Positions 35,330 to 44,831 of a DNA stretch of 64,000 nucleotides are shown here, one piece after another. The number at the start of each line of letters is the position of its first letter. Within the stretch, counting starts at the first letter, position 1. The stretch is taken from assembly GCF_029223285.1 (NCBI RefSeq), contig NZ_JARHUJ010000012.1, positions 186,001 to 250,000 on the forward strand. Direction: 5' to 3'. Origin of the DNA: Paraflavitalea sp. CAU 1676. GTDB taxonomy: Bacteria; Bacteroidota; Bacteroidia; Chitinophagales; Chitinophagaceae. The position numbers were made by a program, and so were the translations under genes. Below the pieces are notes generated by a model. The model made no database searches and was not told where the DNA came from. It saw only the letters and a program-made list of their open reading frames with translations.

Positions 35330-36847
35330 TTATCGTTGTTGTCTTGCTTTTAATTGCGCCTGGTAGAGGGAAGCAGGTTGAAGGCCTTCCTGGTTCTGTC
35401 CTTCCCACTCGCCATCGGGCCTCCCTTTCAGGCGGCCTGCTACCTTTTCGCCTCTTGTGCCGATGCTGTAGTTCTTGCCCGAAGCCCACGGGCTTTGTAC
35501 AGCCGCTTTCTTAACCGTACAATTCCACAATACCTGCGTAACACCGGCCCATCCATGGCCGCTGCCCCAGTTGCCCCGGTCCTGGACATTGATCTCTCCA
35601 TCGGTCACGATATTGTCGTACAGGGTGCCTACCGCCCAGCGGTGGTGCGGACCAATATCTGCATGCGTATTACGGGCCTTGCAGTTGTAAAACACATTGG
35701 GTCCCAGCGTACGGGCTCCGGTCACATAATCGTGACGGCCTTCCGTGGTTTCGCAATTCATCACCAGGTTACACTGGCCATTGTTGCAGAAAGAATAGCG
35801 ACGGCCGCCGGTGATCTTGGATTTCGCATCGAAGCACTTGCTGTCCTGTACTGTGAAGAACCGGGCGCTACCGCCAATGTTCACACAGGAATAGCCAAAA
35901 TAACGGGAGGTTACCTGCGTCACCCATCCATGTTCGGCGCGGTCGATATTAATGGCATCCCAGGCATGGTTTTCGGCCGTGTCACTTTCGTATACGGATT
36001 CCATATACAGGTTCTCTATACCTACGTTGTTGATCCTGCCTTCGAAAGCATAGCGGTAGGTCTCGCCGCCTCCATACTGCGCATCCAGCGCTTCCATTAC
36101 CGGGTTATCGATATATACCTTGTTGCCATCGATACGGGTGATCACACGTTCAAACTCGAGGGAGTATTCAGCAGGCTTCCATTGTTTCGTGCCGCCCCGG
36201 TCTTCGATCTGGTCCATTTTATTATCACGTATCCATTGCTCGCTGCCCGGCCGGCACAACATCACCGCGTCACCGGCTTTCAGTCCTGCGGTACTCGCTA
36301 CCTGGAAGCTAAAGCTGCCTACGGGTACATAAGCGTCAGTAATTTTGATCCGCTCACCGGTAGCCTTTGCTTTACCGCTGCCGCTGATGTCAATGAGCGG
36401 TTTTTGATTGTTTGCCGTAGCGATCAGCTTGGTGCCGGTTTCTGTGTTGCCTTCACCACGCAACACAATACCACCGGCATTGATCTGCAGCGTAACAGGA
36501 ATATTGTAACTGCCTTTCTTTAGCAGAATTGCGCCCCGGTAGCCATTCTTGTCGGGTTGTTGCTTCGACAAGGCATCGATGGCCTGTTGTATCTTTTGAG
36601 CCGCATCGTTCGAAGGGCCAATGGTAGTCACCACCGGCAAAACAGGTATCACCTTGTCGCCCTGGTAATAACCCACCCGGCTGAAGTCGGGAATCGTGTT
36701 GCCCCTGGCATCGGGCGTATAAGTGAGTTTTCCTTTGTTGTCGGCTTGCACGAATTTCGATTGCCAGCCGAATGAACGGCTCACAGTAAAGGCCATCGTG
36801 GCCAATGAGCCAACGGCAAACAAAGTCAGGTATTTTTTACGGATCAT
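35330..36847 (-). CDS. Secreted beta-helix protein, same family as the N-terminus of the 7915 protein
   Basis: The start ATG 36847 (MIRKKYLTLFAVGSLATMAF) gives a 505-residue exported protein; ATG 36856 is an alternative. The beta-helix shares segments with the large protein at 7915: NGYRGAILLKKGSYNI, GRHDYVTGARTLGPNVF, ADIGPHHRW and GSGHGWAGVTQVLWNC. It lacks the discoidin domain, the repeats and the type IX sorting domain, so it is the minimal form of the family. It lies immediately upstream of the GH28 gene in the same operon, which points to uronate glycan breakdown. No GH28 or PL1 catalytic motif is visible, and I cannot assign a CAZy family. Confidence 0.75.
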   Translation of the reverse strand: MIRKKYLTLFAVGSLATMAFTVSRSFGWQSKFVQADNKGKLTYTPDARGNTIPDFSRVGYYQGDKVIPVLPVVTTIGPSNDAAQKIQQAIDALSKQQPDKNGYRGAILLKKGSYNIPVTLQINAGGIVLRGEGNTETGTKLIATANNQKPLIDISGSGKAKATGERIKITDAYVPVGSFSFQVASTAGLKAGDAVMLCRPGSEQWIRDNKMDQIEDRGGTKQWKPAEYSLEFERVITRIDGNKVYIDNPVMEALDAQYGGGETYRYAFEGRINNVGIENLYMESVYESDTAENHAWDAINIDRAEHGWVTQVTSRYFGYSCVNIGGSARFFTVQDSKCFDAKSKITGGRRYSFCNNGQCNLVMNCETTEGRHDYVTGARTLGPNVFYNCKARNTHADIGPHHRWAVGTLYDNIVTDGEINVQDRGNWGSGHGWAGVTQVLWNCTVKKAAVQSPWASGKNYSIGTRGEKVAGRLKGRPDGEWEGQNQEGLQPASLYQAQLKARQQR

Positions 36848-36998
36848 AGCGGGCATATAGCATGGTTTAAGAGTTGAAAGTAAGCACAAAAAACACATAC
36901 CTTCCGCCCCTTGCCAGAATAGGTGAATGCTTTGCCAAAAATGCCGGCCATCATCGATGGTGATTTGAACGAATTTTACGAACAGGTAATAACAATAC
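36848..36998. promoter_or_regulatory. Divergent promoter region between beta-helix/GH28 and the six-hairpin gene
   Basis: These 151 bases separate two divergent starts. Bases 36925-36944 (GAATGCTTTGCCAAAAATGC) closely resemble the 3' half of copy A (GAATGCTATGCCAAATGC, 11103-11120). I saw no clear copy of the TCCTGAACTGTCCTGAT core here. Resemblance by chance cannot be excluded for such a short A/T-rich motif. Confidence 0.4.
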
Positions 36999-39119
36999 AT
37001 GAAAATGAACGATTCGCTTCAGTTACAACAGGCCGCTCGCAACGTTGCAAAGCCTGTACAGATAAAGAACCACCAGACCAGAAGATTCCTTGTCAACACA
37101 ATGGCGGCGGCCTTTTTGTTGTCGCAGCAACTCACGGCACAAACCCCGCAGCAGCTGGATCGCTGGGCCATACAAGCCGATGGAAGTATCCTGTGGAGTG
37201 TTAACGGCCGCTTACCGCACCGCGATCACATAGAGATGAGCGGAGAGAAAGTCTCATACTGGGTGCAGTACGGGGTAGATACAGGCGGCAGATTGTCGCT
37301 CAACCGCACCATGGTATATCCATCCTTCCGTTTACTGCCCGAGCGCACCATCGCCAGCATGATGTACAATGTAACCGACAATGACCTGCCCCGCATTCTC
37401 ATCAATGATAAGTTGTTGCGGGCCGGCGTTTACAACGCCTCCGTGGCAGAGGACATGCCCGAGCAGGTTGTGAGCATCCGTCACAAAGGCATCATGGAAG
37501 TACAAAGCCTCATCGGAAAAAACAAAGACCTGTTACTGAAGCGTACCTTGTATCCCTCCGTCGATAAACCCATCGCCTTGGAGAAAATGGTATTCGTGAA
37601 TACTGGCAAACAGCCGGTAAAAATAGAAATGGAATACCTGCAACGCGTCGTGAAGCCAGCAGCCGAACGCTCCAAACCCGCACAGCATAGCTTCATCATT
37701 TCAACCATAGGAGAGGGGCTCAAAACCGTGGCGCCTGGCGATTCCGCTGTCTTTGCACTTGCCTATCAGGCGGTGCGAAACAATGAGCAGGGGGTAACCG
37801 CCAACATACAAAGTGAAGAACAGGCGCGCCGCCAGCGGGTGGCAGGCATACAATCACTGCTGCGTCTCGAAACGCCCAATGAAATGTTGAACACGGCATT
37901 CGCCTTTGCGAAGATCAGGGCCACGGAAAGTATTTACCTTACCAAAGGAGGTTACCTCCACGGTCCCGGTGGTTTGCGTTACTATGCCGCTATCTGGGCC
38001 AACGACCAGGCCGAATACATCAATCCATTCTTCGCCTTCCTGGGTGATGACATTGGCAACAGGTCCGCCATGAATGCTTACCGTTGGTTTGCCCATTACA
38101 TGAACCCGGATTACAAACCCATCCCCAGTTCCATCATATCCGAAGGTGATGGCGTATGGCACGGCGCCAAAGACCGTGGCGATATGGCCATGATCGCCTA
38201 TGGCGCCGGACGTTATGCGCTGGCCTACGGCAACATCGATTCGGCAAAGGTGCTGTGGCCCCTCATCGAATGGAGCCTTGAATACCTGCGCCGCCAGCTC
38301 AATGAAAGTGGTGTGCCGCGCTCCAACAGCGATGAACTGGAAGGCCGTTTCCCGGCCGGCAAAGCCAACCTCAATACCAGCATCCTCTATTACGATGCCC
38401 TGCGCTCGGCAGCCATGCTCGGCAAACAGTTGTCACTGCCCAAAACGCAATGGCAGCAGTACCAGCAAGAGGCTACCACCCTGCGTACCAACATCGACCG
38501 GTATTTCGGCGCAACGGTAGATGGGTTCAATACCTACCGGTATTATGAAGGCAACGATACCCTCCGCGCCTGGATCTGCTCACCCCTCATTGTTGACCTG
38601 TTCGAACGCAAAGAAGGCACCATCGCAGCACTCTTCTCCCCCCGCCTGTGGACCGACGACGGACTGGCATCGCTCGCTGGCAATAAAACGTTTTGGGATC
38701 GTTCCACGCTCTATGCCCTGCGCGGCGTATTCGCAGCAGGCGAAACACAAAAAGCATTCGACTACCTGCAATATTACTCACGCCGCCGGCTGCTCGGCGA
38801 GCACGTGCCGTACGCGGTCGAAGCATATCCCGAAGGCAACCAACGCCACCTCTCGGCAGAGAGCGGCCTTTATTGCCGCATCTATACCGAAGGTATGTTT
38901 GGTATGCGGCCTACCGGTTTCCGCAGTTTTGATTGTACGCCCCGCTTACCGGCTGCCTGGAACCAGATGGCGCTGCGCAACGTACAGGCATTCGGCGCCA
39001 CCTTCGATCTGGAAGTAAAGCGCATGGCAGGCAATAAGCTCGAAGTGATCACTACAAAGGCCGGCCAGTCGAAGAAATATACGATCAAAGACGGTGCTAC
39101 CTTGTCTGTCACCATTTGA
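36999..39119 (+). CDS. Exported six-hairpin (alpha/alpha-toroid) glycosidase-like protein
   Basis: The 706-residue protein has a long N-region (about 34 residues, including QTRRFLVN) before a hydrophobic signal segment (MAAAFLLSQQLTAQ); a weak Tat-like appearance is noted. Residues about 50-300 are beta-rich and residues about 310-640 are helical. The helical part contains GGLRYYAAIWANDQAEYI, ISEGDGVWHGAKDRGDMAMI, RSNSDELEGRFPAGKANLNT and WTDDGLASLAGNKTFWDRS. The N-terminal beta-sandwich plus (alpha/alpha)6 toroid is seen in several GH families, such as debranching-enzyme and rhamnosidase-like groups, but I cannot assign one. It is divergent from the beta-helix/GH28 operon. Confidence 0.7.
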   Translation: MKMNDSLQLQQAARNVAKPVQIKNHQTRRFLVNTMAAAFLLSQQLTAQTPQQLDRWAIQADGSILWSVNGRLPHRDHIEMSGEKVSYWVQYGVDTGGRLSLNRTMVYPSFRLLPERTIASMMYNVTDNDLPRILINDKLLRAGVYNASVAEDMPEQVVSIRHKGIMEVQSLIGKNKDLLLKRTLYPSVDKPIALEKMVFVNTGKQPVKIEMEYLQRVVKPAAERSKPAQHSFIISTIGEGLKTVAPGDSAVFALAYQAVRNNEQGVTANIQSEEQARRQRVAGIQSLLRLETPNEMLNTAFAFAKIRATESIYLTKGGYLHGPGGLRYYAAIWANDQAEYINPFFAFLGDDIGNRSAMNAYRWFAHYMNPDYKPIPSSIISEGDGVWHGAKDRGDMAMIAYGAGRYALAYGNIDSAKVLWPLIEWSLEYLRRQLNESGVPRSNSDELEGRFPAGKANLNTSILYYDALRSAAMLGKQLSLPKTQWQQYQQEATTLRTNIDRYFGATVDGFNTYRYYEGNDTLRAWICSPLIVDLFERKEGTIAALFSPRLWTDDGLASLAGNKTFWDRSTLYALRGVFAAGETQKAFDYLQYYSRRRLLGEHVPYAVEAYPEGNQRHLSAESGLYCRIYTEGMFGMRPTGFRSFDCTPRLPAAWNQMALRNVQAFGATFDLEVKRMAGNKLEVITTKAGQSKKYTIKDGATLSVTI

Positions 39120-39156
39120 TCGCACCAGTCACGAACCCCTAAAACAGCACACTCAT

Positions 39157-39186
39157 AAAAAAAGGCCGGAAGCGATTCCGGCCTTT
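39157..39186. terminator. Bidirectional intrinsic terminator
   Basis: The 11-base arms AAAGGCCGGAA and TTCCGGCCTTT enclose the loop GCGA. An A-run on the left (T-run on the minus strand) and TTT on the right allow termination in both directions. It lies between the converging six-hairpin gene and the SusC/D operon at 39218. Confidence 0.92.
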
Positions 39187-39217
39187 GCTATAACTGATCC
39201 CTTTCCTGAGGTAAACC

Positions 39218-40111
39218 TTATTCTCTTTGAACCTTCTCGGTAATGATACGGGTGGGGCCCGGTTGGGGATACCCATACTTCAGCCAGAAGGTTTTCGTGG
39301 TAGGATTATACGTGTTGTTGTACGTAGCATCGCCGGCAATTGCTGCTACCGTGGCAGTAGTGCCCGAGGTGCCCGGTCCAGGCGCAATGCTTACCGTATT
39401 GTCGGCATTTACGGTAAGGATCACGTTGGTGCCCGACAGGTCGCCCAGCGTCTTGATAACGCTTTTAGCGCCCGCTGTAGGAAGGAATTCCTCCTGGTCA
39501 ATGTCCCGTGGAGCTGATGGGTGCTGGAAGTAACCGGTAACCAGGTAATCACCCTCATAATCGTTCTTCACAAGAATGGCCACCAGGCCGGTCTTCAGGT
39601 TGCCACTGATGGCCAGTCCGCCCTTATCGACAGCAGTGATCTCGTAACCAAGGCCCCACTCTTCACCGAGGTAATCCCTTGGTTTCAACTTCACCTGGAG
39701 ATAGCCTGTATTCGATCCCTTGGGGATGGTAACTACACCGCCCGGGTTCACAACGGTGAACATGTTCGCAGTGGGTATTTTCAGGTTTGCACTGTTGGCC
39801 GTATTGTAATCGGTAACGATCTTGTTGTTCTGGGTCAACGTTACATGCACGTCTTCCGAAACCGGCCCCGAAGAAGCTACCACCGGTATAAAATTGAGCG
39901 TTGTGTCGTAATTGAGGTTGTCGAAGGCGATCGCGAGATAGTTGCCGGCCGAGGCTGCCGTTAATTTTACCTCCACGAAATTATTCGAGCCGCCGTGAAG
40001 CGATTGCACCTCCCGGTTATCGTAGCTGTCGTCCTTTAAGCAACCCACCATGCTAATACCCAGCAAAGCACCAAGGGTCAACAGGGAAAATATTCTGATG
40101 GATAATTTCAT
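39218..40111 (-). CDS. DUF1735-type surface lipoprotein
   Basis: The start ATG 40111 (MKLSIRIFSLLTLGAL) is preferred over a GTG six bases upstream. The lipobox MVGC precedes LKDDSYDNREVQSLHGG. The 297-residue protein has a DUF1735 domain (about 45-160: NNKIVTDYNTANSANLKIPT, YLQVKLKPRDYLGEEWGLGYEITAV). A C-terminal lipocalin-like region follows (about 170-297: YLVTGYFQHPSAPRD). DUF1735 proteins (BT_3987-like) often close SusC/SusD operons and are thought to bind glycan. It is the third gene of the minus-strand operon, 28 bases after the SusD stop, and is followed by the terminator at 39157. Confidence 0.85.
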   Translation of the reverse strand: MKLSIRIFSLLTLGALLGISMVGCLKDDSYDNREVQSLHGGSNNFVEVKLTAASAGNYLAIAFDNLNYDTTLNFIPVVASSGPVSEDVHVTLTQNNKIVTDYNTANSANLKIPTANMFTVVNPGGVVTIPKGSNTGYLQVKLKPRDYLGEEWGLGYEITAVDKGGLAISGNLKTGLVAILVKNDYEGDYLVTGYFQHPSAPRDIDQEEFLPTAGAKSVIKTLGDLSGTNVILTVNADNTVSIAPGPGTSGTTATVAAIAGDATYNNTYNPTTKTFWLKYGYPQPGPTRIITEKVQRE

Positions 40112-40139
40112 AAACACTGTTTTAAAATTGATGAATTGA

Positions 40140-41633
40140 TTAGGGCTGCCAGAACAACTTGGAAGTGAACTGGTCTATTTTGCCCTGCGCATTCACGTTT
40201 GCACTGTTGGTCGTGTATTCACTTTGTGGATACAACAGGCGGTTGGGCAGTGAATTGGACAGCTTGCCCGGGTTTACCGAAATATATCCCTTGTTGGGTA
40301 TCATATTCAACCTGCGCAGATCACTCCACGCTTCCAATGGGTTAACACCATTCAATGCAATATATTTCTGATAAGTGATGAATTTGGCTTTAGACAGCGC
40401 CGTACCACCGGCATTATCCCAGTCGGCAATGGCCTGGCTCGCCATATAGGTGTTGGCCGCGGTGGTGGCGTTGGGTACCCCTAGCCAGGTGAATGACTCC
40501 CGCACAGCATTCTCATAAGCTGTTTGTGCATCGCCGGTCATCCAGCCGCGGGCTATGGCCTCGGCTTCGAGGAACATGCTTTCAAACGAGGTCAGTATCC
40601 ACTGGGCCTGGGCCGAGCTATTGGCTAACCCCGGACCAAAACTGGAGCTTGCCGCACCCACCGGGTTGCCGGCTGCCAGTCCATAGGTAGTACCCGTAAT
40701 GGCGCCGCCATTGGCCGGAGCTTTAAAGAAACGGCTGAGCCTTGGGTCCGAAGTGCCGCTCATAAGGCCTACAATGTATTGATTGGCCCTGGTAGCGGTG
40801 CTGGCTTCAGCACCGGTAGGAGTGAGACCAAAGTTGGCATAGAAAGGAGATTGCTTGTTAACGGCATTCTGATAGCCCGGGTTAACGTCGATCGATTCAC
40901 CAGCATGCAAAACGCCGCCATTGGCAACGATCTTGGCGATCTCGGCCGCCGGGTTGAAGCCCGACACTTCCGATTGCCTGATCAGCATACGCAACTTGAG
41001 TGTGTTGGCAAACTTGATCCAGAGATCCGTATTGCCGCCATTCACAATATCTGCAGCAGTAAAGGAAGTGCTGGCAGGGGTCTTTAGGTAAATGATGGCC
41101 GAGTCGAGGCTTGCCTGCAGGGAACTGTACACAGCCTTGGCATCGTCAAAAGTGGGTTGCGTGTATTTGTCATTCTGGAAGGCCTGTGAATAAGGGATAT
41201 TCCCAAAAAGGTCAACCAGGTCCTGGAACAATTTAGCCGATAAAACCATCGAGGCGCCGGCAAGTCCCTGCTCGCCCTTAGCCTGTGCTTTTGTTTTCAC
41301 CTGGTTAAGGTCAAAAAGCACATTGTATTGGTTTTGCCACAAGAGATCGCCGAAGGTAAAGTCGATATTGTACGTTGTTTCATCCTGCTGGATAGCAAAG
41401 TCGCCCGAAGCCGACCAATAGCCCATCCAGTTGTCGATGAACTGGAAATTACCGCTCGCCGACCTGGCGCCCGTAGCATGTGCAGCCTGTGGAAAAATAA
41501 GTTCGGCTGTAATGTTATCATCCGTCACCCGGTTGGGATCCTGGTTCACATCCAGGTAGCTTTTTTTGCAAGCGCCCGAACCAACCGCCACGGCCAACAT
41601 GATAACAAACAATTTATGATGTATGGTTTTCAT
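40140..41633 (-). CDS. SusD-like_2 family glycan-binding lipoprotein
   Basis: The 497-residue protein has a lipobox (SGAC) and mature start KKSYLDVNQDPNRVTDDNI. That start and the motifs FIDNWMGYWSASGDF, LFQDLVDLFGNIPYSQAFQ and GVNPLEAWSDLRRLNMIP place it in the SusD-like_2 branch (PF12771 type), shorter and distinct from the SusD proteins at 14463 and 23451. It starts 21 bases after the SusC stop. In this branch the partner SusC and a DUF1735 lipoprotein are usual companions, as here. Confidence 0.92.
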   Translation of the reverse strand: MKTIHHKLFVIMLAVAVGSGACKKSYLDVNQDPNRVTDDNITAELIFPQAAHATGARSASGNFQFIDNWMGYWSASGDFAIQQDETTYNIDFTFGDLLWQNQYNVLFDLNQVKTKAQAKGEQGLAGASMVLSAKLFQDLVDLFGNIPYSQAFQNDKYTQPTFDDAKAVYSSLQASLDSAIIYLKTPASTSFTAADIVNGGNTDLWIKFANTLKLRMLIRQSEVSGFNPAAEIAKIVANGGVLHAGESIDVNPGYQNAVNKQSPFYANFGLTPTGAEASTATRANQYIVGLMSGTSDPRLSRFFKAPANGGAITGTTYGLAAGNPVGAASSSFGPGLANSSAQAQWILTSFESMFLEAEAIARGWMTGDAQTAYENAVRESFTWLGVPNATTAANTYMASQAIADWDNAGGTALSKAKFITYQKYIALNGVNPLEAWSDLRRLNMIPNKGYISVNPGKLSNSLPNRLLYPQSEYTTNSANVNAQGKIDQFTSKLFWQP

Positions 41634-41654
41634 GTATAATCAGTTTAAGTATGA

Positions 41655-44600
41655 TTAGAATTGTACCGCGATCGAACCACCAAATAAACGGGAGGCTGGC
41701 GATTGATAAGAACTGGCCAAACCAAATGTGTTACCGGTAGCTGAGTAGTTGAATTCCGGATCGCCCCATTGATTACTATTGGGTACAAACAACAGCAGGT
41801 TTCTGCCGATGGCACTCACTGTAATGCGCTTGATCGCAGTTTGATTGCCAAACCACTTCATGGGCAGGTTGTACGAGATGTTTACTTCGCGCAAACGCCA
41901 GGCCGCAGCAGAGTAAAAATAATTGGTCGCGATCTGGTTATTGTACGCAGCACCTGTCCAGAAGGTATAGTTGCCGTCTGCTGTTTGGATATTGGTATTT
42001 GGTACATATTTCGAACCATCCCAATAAGAGGAATTGGGTACTACGAAACGCTGGCGGCCATATTCGGCACTGCGCTTGGATATGCCTGCAAAATCCATAT
42101 CACTGCCAAGGCCCGAGTAACCATTGTGACCACCTTTGTAGTCCCAGGTCATGCTAACGCTAAGGCCACCGAGCGTAAAGGAAGGCGTAACGCCGATCAC
42201 CCACAAAGGCAATGAACGGCCACGTACCACCAGTTCAGAAGCTTGCGAAGGATAACCGGTAACGGCATCAACGATCACCCTGCCCAGAGAATCACGGTTA
42301 TAATCGGTCAGTTGAAAAGCAAAAGCAGGTTTGCCCACAACCGCAATATTGTTGGCTGTTGGTGAACTTACGGAGTTTTGGATGAAGCCCGCATTACCAC
42401 CAATCACTACCGGAATATTGTTCAGCGTACCGGTAACCTCATTGTCGTTGTAGGTAGCATTGATCTTGAGGTCGATCCGGCCCTTGCCTACATTAACCAA
42501 GGGGCTCAGACCAAGGTCCATTTCCACACCATAGTTCTTGAAGCTGGCAGCATTGGCCAACCCGATCGTATAACCGGTAGTTGAAGATTGGGATACCTGC
42601 AAGATCTGGTTGTCCGACTGTTGATGGAAATAAGTGGCTTCAAGGTTGATCCTGTTCTTCAGGAAGCCCAGTTCACCGCCAATTTCAAACGTTTTTACAA
42701 ACTCGGGTTTCAGGTCGGGGTTCGGAATAGTTTGGTTGGCGGTAAAACCTGCCACATTACCATAAGGAAATCCACCTGGTTGTGAGTAAGTAGACTGCAG
42801 CGAATAAACGCCTACGTTCACGTTACCCGATTTGGAATAAGCGGCCCGCACCTTCGCAAATGAGATGAGGTCACTGTTCTTGATACCAGCTACGGCGTCG
42901 GAGAGCACAATGGCTGCGTTCACGCCGGGATAGAAGAAAGAACGGTTGTCGGGCAGCAAACGGCTGTCCCAGTCATTACGGCCGGTGAACTCTATGAAAG
43001 CCCAGTCGCGGAAACTGAGGCCTACACTACCGTAAGCGGAAAGCAGGCGGCTTTCTGTATTGGCGTTGCTGGGATACAGCGGCACGTTGGCATCACCGCT
43101 TCGCACTGCCACATTGTACAGGTAAGGTACCACCAGGTTATTACCACCTACTGAAACATCTTTTGCGCGGTTCTGGCGCAGCATACCGCCTGCCAGGTAT
43201 TTAATGTTGAAGTCTTTATTGATGTCGTAATCGCCATTCACGAAATAATCCAGGTTTAATGTGGAAGTGAAAGCCTGGTTATCAAACACGTTACCGGGAC
43301 GATCGGTGTACTGCGTGGGATTGCGGTTGTCATGCGCCCAGTCGGTTACATCTATAGGTGCTGTAGTATTCTTGAAGCTGGTAAAGGCAAGGTTCGTACT
43401 GGCCCTTACCGTACCCTTGATCCAGGGGAAGAATTGATAGCTCGCCTCGATATTGCCGATCAGGTCGTCTTCACGGCCTTTTTGGCGCAGATTGCCGATG
43501 ATCCAGTAAGGGTTTACCGCAAACTCGTTGTAGTAATTGGAGTATTGGGCAAATTTATCGGATTGCCAGTTCTTGTAAGAAGTAAGCGGCACATTGCTCG
43601 GCGTCTGCATCACCAGGAAGAAGATACTGCCATTGTAAGCAGGCAACAAACCCGCCATGCCTGCTTCATTCACCACGTCATAGTTCTGGATCACGTAGTT
43701 GAGTCCATAGTTAACAGTAAGATTGCCATATTTTTTACCGCCATTGAAGCGGATACTGGTTCTCCGGTTCTCGTCTTCCGGCATCAATCCCTTCACTTTC
43801 GCATCCTGGATACCTACATAAAAATCATCGCCCGATAGTGACACGGAGTTCTGATAAGTAATGCCTGTATTCCAAAATTTCTTTTTCTCATTGGCATGCA
43901 GGTTCGAATAAGGCCCTCTTTGAATGGAACCATCTTCCAGCGCCACACCTATGTCCTGCATCGAACCATCAAAGCGAGGCCCATATTGTTGGTTCTCATA
44001 GGGTACATAGCCAAAATTGCCATATTGGTCGAGTACTTCACCCGCACCGGCGCCAAAGTCTTCCTGAAGCTTGGGGAAATAGGCAACCCGCGCAGCCTGG
44101 ATGGTGGAGTTGATGTTGACGGTAATCTTTTTGCTGGTTCCCTTCTTCGTGGTTACAACGATCACACCATTTACAGCGTCCGGACCATATATCTGGGCCG
44201 AAGCGGCACTTTTCAGAATGGTAAGATCCTGGATGTCATCCGGAGGTATGGACGATAGATAACCCAGTGGGGTGGGAGCACCATCGATAACCAGCATGGG
44301 CTGGTTATTGCCGGTAAGCGAACGGATACCACGGATGTTGATCTTCGCGTTCTCAAAGACACCACTATTAGTAGTAGCAACTGATACGCCAGATACCTTT
44401 CCGTTTAATGCCTGTTGAACGTTTACGGCCTTTCCTTGAACAAGAGTGCGGCTGTTCAATGACGTGGCAGCATAACCAAGTTCTTTGGCCTGCCGCTTGA
44501 TGCCAAGGCCCGTGGTCACCACCACCGCAGCCAGTTCTTCATTCGTTTTGTTGAGCGATATCGCCAGCGTAGCACCTTGCCCGGATGTGTTGAACACCCG

Positions 44601-44831
44601 CGTGCTGTAACCTGATGCACTTACTTCTAATACAGCGTTTTGGGGAGCATTGATCTTGAAGAATCCATTTTCGTCGGCAGCAACACCGGTGGTGGTACCG
44701 TTGATCTTCACCGAGGCAAAGGGGATGGGATCACCCTTTTCATCGGTTATCCGGCCCGTTAGTGGCCTGGATTGACACAGTACCATGATACTCAATAGTA
44801 ATACTACTGGTAGTAATAGAACTTTTCTCAT
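41655..44831 (-). CDS. SusC/RagA-type TonB-dependent transporter (third locus)
   Basis: The 1058-residue protein has a short signal peptide (to about residue 20) and a carboxypeptidase-D-like domain (LTGRITDEKGDPIPFASVKING). Its plug carries SAASAQIYGPDAVNGVIVV in place of the more usual DASATAIYGSRGANGVI form. The barrel ends in LFGGSIAVQF. The plug variation fits the SusD-like_2 partner. It is the first gene of an operon with that SusD and the DUF1735 lipoprotein. The upstream 465 bases are unusually A/T-rich and repeat-rich. Confidence 0.94.
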   Translation of the reverse strand: MRKVLLLPVVLLLSIMVLCQSRPLTGRITDEKGDPIPFASVKINGTTTGVAADENGFFKINAPQNAVLEVSASGYSTRVFNTSGQGATLAISLNKTNEELAAVVVTTGLGIKRQAKELGYAATSLNSRTLVQGKAVNVQQALNGKVSGVSVATTNSGVFENAKINIRGIRSLTGNNQPMLVIDGAPTPLGYLSSIPPDDIQDLTILKSAASAQIYGPDAVNGVIVVTTKKGTSKKITVNINSTIQAARVAYFPKLQEDFGAGAGEVLDQYGNFGYVPYENQQYGPRFDGSMQDIGVALEDGSIQRGPYSNLHANEKKKFWNTGITYQNSVSLSGDDFYVGIQDAKVKGLMPEDENRRTSIRFNGGKKYGNLTVNYGLNYVIQNYDVVNEAGMAGLLPAYNGSIFFLVMQTPSNVPLTSYKNWQSDKFAQYSNYYNEFAVNPYWIIGNLRQKGREDDLIGNIEASYQFFPWIKGTVRASTNLAFTSFKNTTAPIDVTDWAHDNRNPTQYTDRPGNVFDNQAFTSTLNLDYFVNGDYDINKDFNIKYLAGGMLRQNRAKDVSVGGNNLVVPYLYNVAVRSGDANVPLYPSNANTESRLLSAYGSVGLSFRDWAFIEFTGRNDWDSRLLPDNRSFFYPGVNAAIVLSDAVAGIKNSDLISFAKVRAAYSKSGNVNVGVYSLQSTYSQPGGFPYGNVAGFTANQTIPNPDLKPEFVKTFEIGGELGFLKNRINLEATYFHQQSDNQILQVSQSSTTGYTIGLANAASFKNYGVEMDLGLSPLVNVGKGRIDLKINATYNDNEVTGTLNNIPVVIGGNAGFIQNSVSSPTANNIAVVGKPAFAFQLTDYNRDSLGRVIVDAVTGYPSQASELVVRGRSLPLWVIGVTPSFTLGGLSVSMTWDYKGGHNGYSGLGSDMDFAGISKRSAEYGRQRFVVPNSSYWDGSKYVPNTNIQTADGNYTFWTGAAYNNQIATNYFYSAAAWRLREVNISYNLPMKWFGNQTAIKRITVSAIGRNLLLFVPNSNQWGDPEFNYSATGNTFGLASSYQSPASRLFGGSIAVQF

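Noticed and set aside
35354-36523. Long plus-strand open frame (about 389 codons) opposite the beta-helix gene
   Set aside because: It is antisense to a gene with clear family motifs and signal peptide; its protein shows no recognisable domain and its composition is that of a shadow frame.
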